Shown here piece after piece: positions 19,783 through 28,914 of a DNA stretch of 64,000 bases; positions within the stretch are counted from its first letter, which is position 1, and each line of letters opens with the position of its first letter. Source of the stretch: Arthrobacter crusticola (GTDB lineage: Bacteria; Actinomycetota; Actinomycetes; Actinomycetales; Micrococcaceae); NCBI RefSeq assembly GCF_004357995.1, contig NZ_SMTK01000003.1:1-64000 (forward strand), read 5' to 3'. The translations under genes and the position numbers were made by a program. The notes below the pieces were generated by a model. That model did not search any database, had not been told where the DNA came from, and was given only the letters and a program-made list of their open reading frames with translations.

Positions 19783-20577
19783 ATGAGTTATCGGTACATC
19801 GCGATCGGGGATAGTTTGTCCGAAGGGGTTGGGGACCTTCCCTGGCCGGGCGGAACGCCCCGCGGATGGACGGACCGCCTCGCGGGTCTGCTTACCGTTC
19901 AGCACGGCCCCGTCGAGTATGCGAACCTTGCCGTCCGCGGATACAGGACCGACCAGGTCCGCGAACATCAGCTGGACCAGGCACTCGGTCTCGCTCCGGA
20001 TCTCGTCACCATCACGGCCGGTATGAATGACATCCTGCGTCCGCGTGTCGACTTCGATGCCCTGCAAGCCAGCCTCGCCGGATTGGTCACGGCGTTCAGG
20101 GAATCAGGCGCCGACGTCATGTTCGTTCCGATCCCTGATCTGAAGGGAGTGTCGCCGGCAGGAAGCCTCATCGACATCCGGCGACGACGCCTGAACGCCA
20201 TCTACCGGCAGTTGTCCGACCAATGGGGTGCCGTTTCGCTCGCCGGCACCGAGGGGACAGTCTTCGAGGACCCCAGGGCCTGGGCTGTCGACCGCCTCCA
20301 TCTTTCCCAGCTGGGACACGAACGTCTCGCTCTGGGGGCGGCTGATGCGTTGGGTCTTGCGGGTGCTTCTGACTGGAACGCGGCACTGGAGGGAACACGG
20401 TCTCCGCGAACGTTCCGCACAGAAGCACAGTGGTGGTGGTTCTACGTGCTGCCTTGGGTCAACCGCCGTATCCGAGGGCGATCATCCGGCGACGGACGGG
20501 TGGCTAAGCTGCCCACGCTCAGCCTCGTCGAATCAGCAGAGACACGATGGGTCAGCACAACGGAGGGCCCGGCCTAG
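19783..20577 (+). CDS. SGNH/GDSL-family hydrolase
   Basis: This 264-aa protein has block I GDSLSEG with catalytic Ser11, the oxyanion-hole Gly53 (AVRGYRTD) and Asn82 (AGMNDIL), and the catalytic Asp and His in DRLHLSQLGH. These are esterases or lipases acting on small esters or acetylated sugars. No signal peptide, so cytosolic. The last 40 residues are basic and not part of the core fold. Single gene, convergent with the ABC exporter. Confidence 0.9.
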   Translation: MSYRYIAIGDSLSEGVGDLPWPGGTPRGWTDRLAGLLTVQHGPVEYANLAVRGYRTDQVREHQLDQALGLAPDLVTITAGMNDILRPRVDFDALQASLAGLVTAFRESGADVMFVPIPDLKGVSPAGSLIDIRRRRLNAIYRQLSDQWGAVSLAGTEGTVFEDPRAWAVDRLHLSQLGHERLALGAADALGLAGASDWNAALEGTRSPRTFRTEAQWWWFYVLPWVNRRIRGRSSGDGRVAKLPTLSLVESAETRWVSTTEGPA

Positions 20578-20690
20578 CAGCCGCATCCTGAAGCGGGGGC
20601 ACACCACCTCCGCGAGCGGCGAAATGCTCCGCCGAGCCAGACGGAATCCGAGGGCCGATTGTTATGGCTTCCGCCCCGAGGGGCGTGCCC

Positions 20691-21929
20691 CTACTGCTCC
20701 AGCTTCATCGCCTTCCGCAGGGACAGGGCGCCGGGCTGCATCACCGCACGGCGGTAGATCTTCTCACCGAGGTGAATCAGTGCGGCCGCGGCCGCCAGCG
20801 CGATCACCAGTGAGAGGATCGGCTCCCACAGGGCCACCTCGGTGTTGAGCATGCGGATGGGCATTGCGACGGACGACACAACGGGCACATAGGAGGCAAC
20901 GACCAGCAACTGTCCGGTGGCGAACAGGCCGGCGCCCAGCGCCGCGAGGATCAGCGCCAGCACCGGCGCCGAGCTGTTGTTCAGGTCCTCCGGCCGGCTG
21001 GCCAGCGATCCGAGCACCGCCCACATCGCCGCGAGGATCAGGAATCCGAAGAGGAAGAACACGAGGAACCAGCCGGAGGCCGGGATGATGCCGCCCACGA
21101 GGTCGGACGTGCCCGTAAGGTTGAGCGCGAGCAGCGCCGCTCCGCCGTACAGCGCCAGCTGCACCATGGCGAGGATGGTGTTGCCCAGGACCTTCCCGTA
21201 CAGCAGCTGCCGGATGGGAATGGCGGTGGCGAGGATTTCGACCACCCGATTCTGCTTCTCCTCAACGACCGAGTTCGCGATCTGCAGGCCGAAGATAATT
21301 GCCGCCATGTAGAACAGGAAGCCGAAAGCGAACCCCGCGACGGAGGCGACGGCCTGGTTCTCGGTGCTGCCCTCAAGCAGCGATTGTTCGAGCTCCGACC
21401 CGGCGAGCAGTTCCTGGGGGGAGATTCCAGTGGCAGCGGCGTTGGTGCTCAGGACGAAGCTCTCCAGCGCGGCACCCAGCCCGCCGCTGAGTCCGGGGGA
21501 GACCTCCTCCTTGCCGGTCAGCGTCCACAGACCATCCTCGTTCTGCAGGAGCGCCGCGTCGACGTCCCCGCTGCGCACCTGGTCCAGGGCGGCGTCGTCA
21601 GACCCGGCAACCACCGCCTCGAAGGTGGCGTTGCCGTCGTCGGCCCTGCCTTCCTCGTCCGCGAGCGCCACCACGGAGCGGCCTGCGTCCGAGGTGACGG
21701 CGACGGCGAAGTCGTCGCCGCGGTTGTCCATGTAGGCGTTGAACACCACGCCCGCGACGATCAGGACCAGGGTCACCAGGGTAGAGATCGCGAAACCTCG
21801 GTCCTTCGTCTTCACCATTACCTCGCGCAGCGTGACGATCAGCCAGGCCGGCTGGGTGTTGCGCGGGACGGAGGGCGGAGCACCTTCGGGCTGGTGCCCG
21901 GTGTGCTGGAGTTTCGTTAGAGTGCTCAC
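20691..21929 (-). CDS. ABC-2 type exporter permease (NatB-like)
   Basis: This 412-aa protein has an N-terminal TM at about residues 45-65, a large extracytoplasmic domain (about 70-210) and a C-terminal block of five TMs. The sequence VEEKQNRVVEILATAIP between the ectodomain and the TM bundle is the signature of the NatB/ABC-2 family. It forms an exporter with the ATPase encoded upstream (4-nt overlap). A NarL-type two-component system follows upstream on the same strand, so the exporter probably removes an inhibitory compound sensed by that kinase. Confidence 0.9.
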   Translation of the reverse strand: MSTLTKLQHTGHQPEGAPPSVPRNTQPAWLIVTLREVMVKTKDRGFAISTLVTLVLIVAGVVFNAYMDNRGDDFAVAVTSDAGRSVVALADEEGRADDGNATFEAVVAGSDDAALDQVRSGDVDAALLQNEDGLWTLTGKEEVSPGLSGGLGAALESFVLSTNAAATGISPQELLAGSELEQSLLEGSTENQAVASVAGFAFGFLFYMAAIIFGLQIANSVVEEKQNRVVEILATAIPIRQLLYGKVLGNTILAMVQLALYGGAALLALNLTGTSDLVGGIIPASGWFLVFFLFGFLILAAMWAVLGSLASRPEDLNNSSAPVLALILAALGAGLFATGQLLVVASYVPVVSSVAMPIRMLNTEVALWEPILSLVIALAAAAALIHLGEKIYRRAVMQPGALSLRKAMKLEQ

Positions 21930-22807
21930 TGGGATACCCCCCGGTAGATTTCGCTGAGACTTGGCCGGATCCGGCTAAATTCGTGCACGCGGCCGCGTGC
22001 CATGGCTGCAGTAAGGAGCCGCTGCGCGTCGTCGTCGTTGTCCAGTTCCACCACGGCGTCCTGGCCCGCGACGTCGATGACCCTCACCCCTGCCTCCTCC
22101 CGCACCCACCCGGCGTCGGGTGACACCGTGAGCCGGTGGCGGCGTGGGGCGGCGGCACGGAGCTCATCACCGCTGCCGGATGTCACCAGCCGGCCCCGCT
22201 GCAGGATCACGAGGTTGTCGCACAGGCGGTCCACGAGGTCGAGCTGGTGGCTGGAGAACAGGACCGGCACCCCCTGGGCGGTGTGCTCACGGAGAAGCTC
22301 CACCATTGAGTCAACGGCGACGGGATCGAGTCCGGAGAATGGTTCATCCAGGATCAGCACCGACGGCCGGTGCAGGAGTGAGGCCGCGATCTGGACCCGC
22401 TGCTGGTTGCCCAGTGACAGCGACTCCAGCTTGTCCTTCCGGCGGTCACCGAGCTGGAAACGTTCGAGCAGTTCCTGGGCGCGGGATCGTGCATCCCCCT
22501 GGCTCATCCGGTGCAGTTGTCCGAGGTAGATGAGCTGATCGATGATGGGCTGCTTGGGGTAGAGGCCGCGCTCCTCGGGCATGTACCCGAACCTCGCCCG
22601 GTCGTCGGCGGTGACGGGGCGGCCGTCGAGCAGCACCGCCCCGGCGTGCGCCGTCAGCACCCCCATGATCATGCGCATGGTCGTTGTCTTTCCTGCGCCG
22701 TTCGCGCCGACGAACCCGGTCATTTTCCCTGACGGGACTGAGAAGGTGACGTCGTCGACGGCGGTGTGCTCGCCGAAGCGTCGGGTCAGGTTCTGCACCT
22801 GCAGCAT
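21926..22807 (-). CDS. ABC exporter ATPase (NatA-like)
   Basis: This 293-aa protein has Walker A GANGAGKTT, the signature as SLGNQQRVQIAASLL (degenerate LSGGQ), and Walker B VLILDEPFSGLDP. The C-terminal extension after the switch His is typical of DrrA/NatA exporters. The frame extends 32 codons upstream, but MLQVQNLTRRFG with GGAGGA just before it is the real start. It partners the NatB-like permease. Confidence 0.93.
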   Translation of the reverse strand: MLQVQNLTRRFGEHTAVDDVTFSVPSGKMTGFVGANGAGKTTTMRMIMGVLTAHAGAVLLDGRPVTADDRARFGYMPEERGLYPKQPIIDQLIYLGQLHRMSQGDARSRAQELLERFQLGDRRKDKLESLSLGNQQRVQIAASLLHRPSVLILDEPFSGLDPVAVDSMVELLREHTAQGVPVLFSSHQLDLVDRLCDNLVILQRGRLVTSGSGDELRAAAPRRHRLTVSPDAGWVREEAGVRVIDVAGQDAVVELDNDDDAQRLLTAAMARGRVHEFSRIRPSLSEIYRGVSQ

Positions 22808-22895
22808 GGGATTCCTCCGTTGGGCCGTGGGATCGCGTCCTTCACTCAATCTATAGAGACCGGCCCCGGGAGGGATGAGCCGAAAGGTGGAACTT

Positions 22896-23594
22896 TCATT
22901 CACCCGGACGGATGAACCCGCTCTCGTAGGCGAAGACCACTGCCTGGACGCGGTCGCGCACCTGGATCTTTGCCAGCAGGGAAGAGACGTGGGATTTCAC
23001 TGTCGCCTCGGCAAGGGACAGCTTCGTGGCCAGTTCCGCGTTGCTCAGGCCCGCCGCCATGCACGTCAGGACTTCCTTCTCGCGCTGGGTCAGGGGAGCG
23101 AGCAAGGCCTGTTTCTGCTGCTGTTCCGGACTGGGCTGCCGTTGCGCCGGTGGAGAGTTCCGGCCGCCGAGCTGGCTGGCGAACTGTTGAATCACCCGCA
23201 CCGTGACCTCGGGTGCGAGCAGTGCGTATCCGCCCGCAACCGCCCTCACCGCTGCCACGAGATCCTCGGGGTCGGCGTTCTTCAGGAGGAAGCCGCTCGC
23301 GCCACCCCGGATGGCATCGAATAGGTAATCGTCGCGTTCGAAGGTGGTGAGGATGATGACCTTCCCCCGCCCCTCCGCCGTGACCAGTTCGGTTGCCCGG
23401 ATGCCGTCCATCACCGGCATCTGCACATCCATGAGGACGACGTCAACGTCCTGGGAGGCCGCGAAGTCCACCGCCTCCTGCCCGTTGGTCACCTGGCCCA
23501 CCACCTCAATATCGTCCTCAACGGAGAGCATGGTGGCGAAACCTGCGCGGACCAGGCGTTGGTCGTCGGCAAGCAGTACTCGAATTGTGTCCAT
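22896..23594 (-). CDS. NarL/FixJ-type response regulator
   Basis: This 232-aa protein has a receiver domain with acidic pocket Asp10/Asp11, phosphoacceptor Asp56 (VVLMDVQMP) and Lys in LLKNAD, and a C-terminal LuxR helix-turn-helix (LTQREKEVLTCMAAGLSN, ATVKSHVSSLL). A 40-residue Gln/Pro-rich linker separates them. MDTIRVLLADDQ is chosen as start; an upstream extension is non-conserved. It probably activates the ABC exporter genes downstream on the same strand. Confidence 0.94.
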   Translation of the reverse strand: MDTIRVLLADDQRLVRAGFATMLSVEDDIEVVGQVTNGQEAVDFAASQDVDVVLMDVQMPVMDGIRATELVTAEGRGKVIILTTFERDDYLFDAIRGGASGFLLKNADPEDLVAAVRAVAGGYALLAPEVTVRVIQQFASQLGGRNSPPAQRQPSPEQQQKQALLAPLTQREKEVLTCMAAGLSNAELATKLSLAEATVKSHVSSLLAKIQVRDRVQAVVFAYESGFIRPGE

Positions 23595-23650
23595 TTCGGT
23601 CTTTCCCGATGGGGTGGAGGTCGTCGGCGGGGCGGCTGCGCTCTGCAGAT

Positions 23651-24997
23651 TCAGTGAAGCAGGAAACGGGCACGGACCCGCCACCCGCCGTTGGACCGGG
23701 GTCCTATTTCCGCAGTGCCGCGGTGCAGTGCCACGCGTTCGCGGACTCCCTGCAGCCCATACCCGGAGCCGGACTCCGCGCGCTGGCGCGGCCTGCCGTT
23801 GTCCACCGTCTCAAGTTCGACCCAGCGCTGCCCGCCCGATCGTCCGGCGCGCAGGGTGAGCACGGCGGCCGACGCGGTCGAGTGGCGCCGGATGTTGGTC
23901 AGGGACTCCTGGGCGGTTCGGTACACCGACAGGGCGAGCGGCGCCGACACCTCCTCAAGGGCCCCCGGAACATCCTCGACCCGGGCGAAATCAACCTCCA
24001 GGCCGAAGGCACGCTGGCTCTGGGCCAGTGCATCAAGGTCGGCAAGGCCCGGCTCGGGATGGCGTCCTTCATTCTCTTTGGGGTCTTCGTCGAGGGCTCC
24101 CGAGCGGAGCACTCCCAACAGGCCCCGCATATCCGTCACCGCCTCGCGGCTGACCTGCTCGATCGTGCGGAGGGCTTCGGCGGCAACCTCGGGCTTCCGC
24201 TCCAGGACGCGGCGGGCAGCTCCGGCCTGGACCCCGATGACCGACACATGGTGCGCGACCACGTCATGCAGTTCCCGCGCAATCCGCAGGCGTTCCTCGA
24301 TGACCGCCCGCCGGGCCAGCTCCGCGGACTGGCGGGTGATCCTTTCGGCCTGTTCCGCCAGCTGCGCCCGCTGCAGGGCGTTCCGCCAGGAGGACAGACC
24401 GACGAGGATGGCACCTCCGAAGTATGCGATATTCACGATCGAGTTGTAGAGCGCTATTGAGGTGAGTGGATCAAGGATGCCCCTCGACGTTTCGTCGCCC
24501 TCCTGAATGCTCTCGATCAGCCCGTCGAACGTCGATGACACGGTCAGTGCGAGAATCAGCCACAGCGCCATCGCCACCACCACCACGGTGGTCCCAAGCC
24601 ACAGCACCCGGCGGTCCTTCGCCCAGGCCACCGCCGAGTAGAGCGAGGCGAAGTACGCCACCTGGAATGAGAGCTGAAGCGAAAGAGCGGGAATCCACAG
24701 CCCCAGGGCGATGAAGAGGGCCGACATTGCGAGCATCACGGCGACCGGAAACCGACGCCGCAGCATGAGCGGAAGGATCATCACGGCAAGGACCGCGTGC
24801 TGCAGCCAGATCGGACTGCGTTCCTCGGCCATCGCTCCCGCGCCGCGGCTTAGCTCGAGTGCGACGGCGCTCACAAGGATGACAATGAGGACGCCGATGA
24901 CATCCCTGCGCTGCTGGTCGGGGGTGGGACCGGGCCGCTCCCACCGACTCTCCTCGGAACCCGTTGCAGGCAGGAATCGGTTCACAATGTTCGGCAT
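23651..24997 (-). CDS. HisKA_3-type sensor histidine kinase
   Basis: This 448-aa protein has five to six N-terminal membrane helices with short loops (an intramembrane-type sensor), a dimerisation/phosphoacceptor helix RELHDVVAHHVSVIG, and an HATPase domain with TAQESLTNIRRHS (N box) and GSGYGLQGVRERV (G boxes). It phosphorylates the NarL-type regulator encoded 56 nt downstream. Together with the ABC exporter pair it forms an envelope-stress or drug-response module of the LiaS/BceS-like sort, by analogy. Confidence 0.93.
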   Translation of the reverse strand: MPNIVNRFLPATGSEESRWERPGPTPDQQRRDVIGVLIVILVSAVALELSRGAGAMAEERSPIWLQHAVLAVMILPLMLRRRFPVAVMLAMSALFIALGLWIPALSLQLSFQVAYFASLYSAVAWAKDRRVLWLGTTVVVVAMALWLILALTVSSTFDGLIESIQEGDETSRGILDPLTSIALYNSIVNIAYFGGAILVGLSSWRNALQRAQLAEQAERITRQSAELARRAVIEERLRIARELHDVVAHHVSVIGVQAGAARRVLERKPEVAAEALRTIEQVSREAVTDMRGLLGVLRSGALDEDPKENEGRHPEPGLADLDALAQSQRAFGLEVDFARVEDVPGALEEVSAPLALSVYRTAQESLTNIRRHSTASAAVLTLRAGRSGGQRWVELETVDNGRPRQRAESGSGYGLQGVRERVALHRGTAEIGPRSNGGWRVRARFLLH

Positions 24998-25161
24998 GTC
25001 GACAGCAGCACCCTCCGGATCGTCCCTGCGTAGTGTAGCGAGAGCCGCACTCCGGGTGGATCCCCCACGAGGGCTAATCCGGAAGGACCACTTGCAGCTT
25101 CACCTGTTGCCCGTTCCGGCGCACCCCAGCAGGGAGGGGCCATGGTTGTCTCCGCCCGGCG

Positions 25162-26127
25162 TCAGGGCAGGGTTGGTGTGGAGGGGCGGGTGTCGAAGCG
25201 GCGTCGATAGTCCGTCGGGGTGGTCGAGAACGCGGCCGCGAAGTTCTGGCGGAGTGTGACCGCGTTGCCGAACCCGCAGTCCGCGGCGATCTGATCGATC
25301 GACAGGTCGGTGGTTTCCAATAGGCGGCGGGCAGTATCGAGCCGGCGGGACCGCACCCAGGCCGACGGTGTTGTGCCGGTCGCTGCCCGGAAGGCGCGGA
25401 CAAAAGTGCGCCGGCTCATGTGCGCCCGCTGTGAAAGCTGATCGATGGTGAGCGGCTCGCGGAGATTGCCCAGCGCCCACTCGAGCAAACGCGCAACCGG
25501 GTCGGCGGTGGATCGCTGGGGTATTGGATGCTCGATGTACTGTGCCTGTCCGCCCTCGCGGTGCGGTGCGACGACGAGGCTGCGCGCTACCTTGTTTGCG
25601 GCGTCGGCCCCCAGACGGGTCCGCACCAGGTGAAGGCATGCGTCCAGGCCCGATGCGGTTCCCGCCGAAGTCAGAACGTCCCCGTGGTCGATATACAGCA
25701 CGGAGCGGTCGAGGAGGACGTCAGGGTGCCGCTCGGTCAGGGCGGTGAAGGCCTGCCAGTGCGTGACGGCCTGACGGCCGGCGAGCAGGCCTGCGTCCGC
25801 CACGGCAATCGCACCAAGGCACAGGCCCAGGATTGCGACGTCCTGCTGGTGCGCATCCTGCAGTACGGTCCGCAGGGTGTCGCTCGGGACGCGCCCGTCG
25901 TCGAACCATGATGGCACCACCACAACATCCGCGCCCACCGCGGCGTCGGGGCCGTCAATTCCGGCGAGCTGATAGCCCTCGGCTGTCCGGACCGCGCCAG
26001 GGAGGTCCGAAAACAGGGTGGTCGTCCACTCCGCCAGTCCCTGCCGCGTGACCTCATCGAAGACCATCTGTGGCACGGCGAGGTGGAACATCGTCACCCC
26101 GTCGAAGGCGTACACCGCAATCCGCAT
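25162..26127 (-). CDS. GlxA-family regulator (DJ-1/PfpI domain plus AraC HTH)
   Basis: This 321-aa protein has an N-terminal class I glutamine-amidotransferase-like (DJ-1/PfpI) domain, with nucleophile-elbow-like LGLCLGAIAVADAGLL, and a C-terminal AraC DNA-binding domain (LTIDQLSQRAHMSRRTFVR; LSIDQIAADCGFGNAVTLRQ). The open frame continues 255 codons upstream through the divergent gene, but MRIAVYAFDGVTMF is the family start. It is divergent from the isochorismatase-family gene, and paired sites between them suggest direct control. Confidence 0.92.
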   Translation of the reverse strand: MRIAVYAFDGVTMFHLAVPQMVFDEVTRQGLAEWTTTLFSDLPGAVRTAEGYQLAGIDGPDAAVGADVVVVPSWFDDGRVPSDTLRTVLQDAHQQDVAILGLCLGAIAVADAGLLAGRQAVTHWQAFTALTERHPDVLLDRSVLYIDHGDVLTSAGTASGLDACLHLVRTRLGADAANKVARSLVVAPHREGGQAQYIEHPIPQRSTADPVARLLEWALGNLREPLTIDQLSQRAHMSRRTFVRAFRAATGTTPSAWVRSRRLDTARRLLETTDLSIDQIAADCGFGNAVTLRQNFAAAFSTTPTDYRRRFDTRPSTPTLP

Positions 26128-26143
26128 GAAATTTCCCGTGGCC

Positions 26144-26210
26144 TGATTCCGTCGTACATAGGCATGCGTGCCACTGTTGTCCCGCCGCCGCACGGTGCAG
26201 GATGGAATCA
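26144..26210. promoter_or_regulatory. Divergent pair of 15-nt sites between the GlxA-type regulator and the cysteine hydrolase
   Basis: TGATTCCGTCGTACA (26144-26158, plus strand) and TGATTCCATCCTGCA (26196-26210, minus strand) agree at 12 of 15 positions and face each other with centres 52 nt apart, about five helical turns. AraC-type proteins often bind such paired sites. Confidence 0.5.
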
Positions 26211-26259
26211 CTGCCGACCGGCGATCACCGCCCTCCCGCACCCAGGAGAATCCCTCACC

Positions 26260-26916
26260 ATGAGCACACCCCGCCGCGCCCTCGTCCTCGTCGATGTCCA
26301 GCAGCAGTACTTCAGCGGTCTGCTCGAGGTCCAGTACCCGCCGCACGAGCAGTCCCTGCCGCGCATCACCGCAGCTATTGATGCGGCCACCGCGGCAGGC
26401 ATCCCCATCGCCGTCGTGCAGCACACCGCCGGCGAGGGAGCTCCCGTCTTCGCCCCGGGGACCCCGGAGTTCGAGCTGCACCCCGAGGTGCAGAGCCGGC
26501 GCACCGACGCGTGGAAGAGCGTCGAGAAGCAGTACGGCTCCGTGTACGCCGGCACCGACCTCACCGCATGGCTGCAGGAGAACGGGGTCGACACCGTCAC
26601 CCTCGTGGGCTACATGACCAACAACTGCATCCTCGGCTCGGCCGTCGAAGCCGAAGCCCTCGGTTTCAGCACCGAGGTCCTCTCCGATGCCACAGGTGCG
26701 ATCAACATCGCCAACGACGCCGGTTTCGCTGACGCCAGGACCGTGCACATGACCCTGCTCGCACTGCTGAACTCCAATTGGGCCGCAGTCGACACCACGG
26801 ACGCCTGGACAGCAGCCCTGACCGCCCAGCAGAAACTGCCCGGAGGCGATCTGGGCAACTCGGCTGCGGCAGGAGCGGCACGCGCCACTCAATCCCTTTC
26901 ATCAACGCCGAGGTAG
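26260..26916 (+). CDS. Isochorismatase-family cysteine hydrolase
   Basis: This 218-aa protein has the family catalytic triad: Asp12 (VLVDVQQQYF), Lys90 (VEKQYGSVY) and Cys123 (GYMTNNCIL). Such enzymes hydrolyse amides or ureas (nicotinamidase-, biuret- or isochorismate-type); the substrate is not clear. Start chosen at ATG 26260 with AGGAGA upstream; the frame runs open before it through the regulator region. Paired with the divergent GlxA regulator, an arrangement common in bacteria. It converges on a VOC gene with only 7 nt between the stops. Confidence 0.92.
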   Translation: MSTPRRALVLVDVQQQYFSGLLEVQYPPHEQSLPRITAAIDAATAAGIPIAVVQHTAGEGAPVFAPGTPEFELHPEVQSRRTDAWKSVEKQYGSVYAGTDLTAWLQENGVDTVTLVGYMTNNCILGSAVEAEALGFSTEVLSDATGAINIANDAGFADARTVHMTLLALLNSNWAAVDTTDAWTAALTAQQKLPGGDLGNSAAAGAARATQSLSSTPR

Positions 26917-26923
26917 CGACAGA

Positions 26924-27361
26924 TCAGCTCTTGTGCAGTTCCTGGGCGAGCATCACCAGGATGCCGCTGGGGCCGCGGACGTAGGCGAGCTTGTAGATAT
27001 CCCCGTAGGTGGCCACGCCGCGCAGCGGATGGAATCCGTGCCTGGCGGCGATCCCGAGGGCCGCGTCGATGTCGTCGACCGAGAAGGCGACGCGGTGCAT
27101 GCCGATCTCGTTGGGCAGGGTGGGCTCCGTCTCGATGGCCTCGGGGTGGAGGTATTCGAAGAGTTCGAGGCGGCCGTTGCCGTCCGGCGTCTGCAGCATG
27201 GCGATCCTGGCGTGGTTGCCGTCGAGGCCGACGGCGGTGTCGGCCCATTCTCCGCTGACCGTGTCGCGGCCGAGGACGGTGAGCCCGAGGTCGGTGAAGA
27301 AGGTGATAGCTTCTTCGAGGTCGCGGACCGCGATGCCGACATTCTCGAGTTTGATGGGCAT
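26924..27361 (-). CDS. VOC-family protein, methylmalonyl-CoA epimerase-like
   Basis: This 145-aa protein (start MPIKLENVGIAV) contains two beta-alpha-beta modules and the GMHRVAFSVDDIDAAL segment with a metal-ligand-like His. Overall order resembles glyoxalase I/methylmalonyl-CoA epimerase proteins, but no propionate genes lie nearby, so the reaction is unknown. Confidence 0.85.
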   Translation of the reverse strand: MPIKLENVGIAVRDLEEAITFFTDLGLTVLGRDTVSGEWADTAVGLDGNHARIAMLQTPDGNGRLELFEYLHPEAIETEPTLPNEIGMHRVAFSVDDIDAALGIAARHGFHPLRGVATYGDIYKLAYVRGPSGILVMLAQELHKS

Positions 27362-27458
27362 GCGCCACAGGCTAGCAAGGCGGGGCGGCCACGTCACGGT
27401 CGAGGCCGCCCGGGTTACGGACTTCTGACACTCCGGCGGGGCCCGCCCTGGAAATGGC

Positions 27459-27500
27459 GTGGTCCCGGCGGGAGGTTTGAGGACCCTCCACCGGGACCAC
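27459..27500 (-). terminator. Hairpin after the small secreted-protein gene
   Basis: GTGGTCCCGG (27459-27468) pairs with CCGGGACCAC (27491-27500), extended inward by further GC pairs. It lies about 90 nt beyond the stop of the minus-strand gene at 27590. Confidence 0.7.
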
Positions 27501-27589
27501 GGTGGTGAGGTGATGCATCCTGTCCGCTCTGTAGGCGAAGGAATGCCCGGCAGGCCATTCAGGAGGCCTGACCGTGGTGTGAACTACTT

Positions 27590-28021
27590 CTAATGGCCGC
27601 CGCCCTTGCGGCAGTCGATCCGAAGGATTTTGCTCCTGTCCAAGCCGTCTTTCTTGCTGTAGCTGTAAGCCCGGTATTCATTGCCGCACTTGGCCTTCTT
27701 GCTCTCGACCTCGAAACGGCCTTTGTCGGTCCACACCCTTTCGTTGTAGATTTCCTTTTCCCTGTCCTTGTGATTCGTCTGAACGATTATCACCTTGACT
27801 CTGTTGGCCTCGTAACCCTTGCCGATGACCTTCAATTTGCCGTCGCGGTCGACCTTCAACGTGAGCTCGTTGTCCTTGTCCTTGTCTTTGGAATAATCCG
27901 TAGCGGCCACAGTCTGAACGGGGGCAGCAACTGCGGGAGCCGACAGCCCCAGGCCCGCAAGCAGGCCAAGCAGCATCCCGGCAACAAGGACCAACAGCCG
28001 CCAGCTGAGAGACTTTTTCAT
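27590..28021 (-). CDS. Small secreted Lys/Asp-rich protein of unknown function
   Basis: This 143-aa protein has a clear signal peptide (MKKSLSW, hydrophobic LLVLVAGMLLGLLAG, cleavage after SAPAVAA). The mature part opens with DYSKDKDKDNE, is very lysine-rich, predicts as beta strands (LTLKVDRDGKLKVIGKGY), and has two cysteines (KAKCGNEY, RIDCRKGGGH) that could form a disulfide. No family is recognised. The coding DNA is visibly poorer in GC than neighbours, partly because of Lys codons, which may also signal recent transfer. A hairpin terminator follows. Confidence 0.75.
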   Translation of the reverse strand: MKKSLSWRLLVLVAGMLLGLLAGLGLSAPAVAAPVQTVAATDYSKDKDKDNELTLKVDRDGKLKVIGKGYEANRVKVIIVQTNHKDREKEIYNERVWTDKGRFEVESKKAKCGNEYRAYSYSKKDGLDRSKILRIDCRKGGGH

Positions 28022-28360
28022 GATGGTTTTCTACTTCCGCCTACGCCGGGGTGGTGATGGGGAGGGTCGCGTGATCAACGCTGCGGCTGGATGTCCGGCG
28101 GGTCCGTCCGCTTTTGCCCGAAGCGGATGCACCTAAATTTGAGTGGACCCGGCGTCCGTGACCGGGATCCGTTCATGTCTGGTGCATCTGATGCAGTTTT
28201 ACGTGGTCGGTCCGGACTTCCCAGCAAAGCCATTCCTGAAACGCCTCTCAAGGCGCAACTCAAGCCTAGACCTCGGCCAGCCATTGCAAAAGAGCCGCCA
28301 GCCCGGCGGGAGCGGGCCGCCTACCGGCGGACCAGGGAGCTGCGTGACGACAGCCGGTGG
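28022..28360. other. Gene-free 339-nt stretch
   Basis: No frame gives a credible protein. The first part must hold the promoter of the secreted-protein gene. Otherwise only degenerate repeats of a GATGCA-type word (for example GCGGATGCACC and GGTGCATCTGATGCA) are seen, with no recognised element. Confidence 0.4.
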
Positions 28361-28705
28361 TCAGGACAAGCCCGGCTGCGAGTAGCGTCCGGTGAACGTC
28401 GATCCACGGTTGAGCTCGGTGAATTCGAGGCCGATGACCTCCCCGTCCTCGACCAGGTACCGGAGCTCGTAGCAGGCGCGGTAGCTCGGCGGCCAAAAGG
28501 AGCAGAATCGTCCCTTGTCATCGACGTACCACTCGCCCTGGGTCGGGCGGCCGTGCTCGACGTAGACTGTCGTGCCGGTTTCATCGAACGTCTGAGTGGC
28601 TCCGTCATCGTAGAGGAAGCTCCCGGCCGTGAGCGCCTCGGCAATATCGGCTGCCGGCACCGGTTCCCGGTCGGTGATCTGCCGCTTCTTCCCAAAATTC
28701 GACAC
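28361..28705 (-). CDS. Hypothetical protein with a GEWYVDDKGRFCSFWPP motif
   Basis: This 114-aa soluble protein is not recognised with confidence. The centre (TVYVEHGRPTQGEWYVDDKG, then FCSFWPPSYRACYELRY) looks like part of a small beta-barrel, as in lipocalin-like or DUF995-like proteins where a G-x-W motif starts the barrel. Two cysteines (in RFCSF and RACYEL) are close in sequence. Codon use is like neighbours. It is transcribed away from the MmyB-like regulator gene. Confidence 0.65.
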   Translation of the reverse strand: MSNFGKKRQITDREPVPAADIAEALTAGSFLYDDGATQTFDETGTTVYVEHGRPTQGEWYVDDKGRFCSFWPPSYRACYELRYLVEDGEVIGLEFTELNRGSTFTGRYSQPGLS

Positions 28706-28914
28706 CGCTACCTCCCTGATAATGAATCGCTGGACCCGCCTTATTCACTCCCGCCGCCGTCGGCCGGCAGGGCTGGACGGCCCCCGTAGCCAAGTGTCGG
28801 CCTTTGGCGCAGAGTGGACAAGAGCCAATCGGCGGTACGCGGCGCCCAGGGTCACGCCTGCCCGACCCGCCCGAAGCGCAGCGATGGGCCCCAACGCAGG
28901 TCTAGATTGGGTTC

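Noticed and set aside
20672..20685. CGCCCC-GA-GGGGCG as terminator between the GDSL and exporter genes
   Set aside because: Six-bp stem with a two-base loop is too small and common in this GC content to call.
25162..26892. Apparent 576-codon protein including the GlxA-type regulator
   Set aside because: The N-terminal 255 codons lie antisense to the cysteine hydrolase and have no regulator features.
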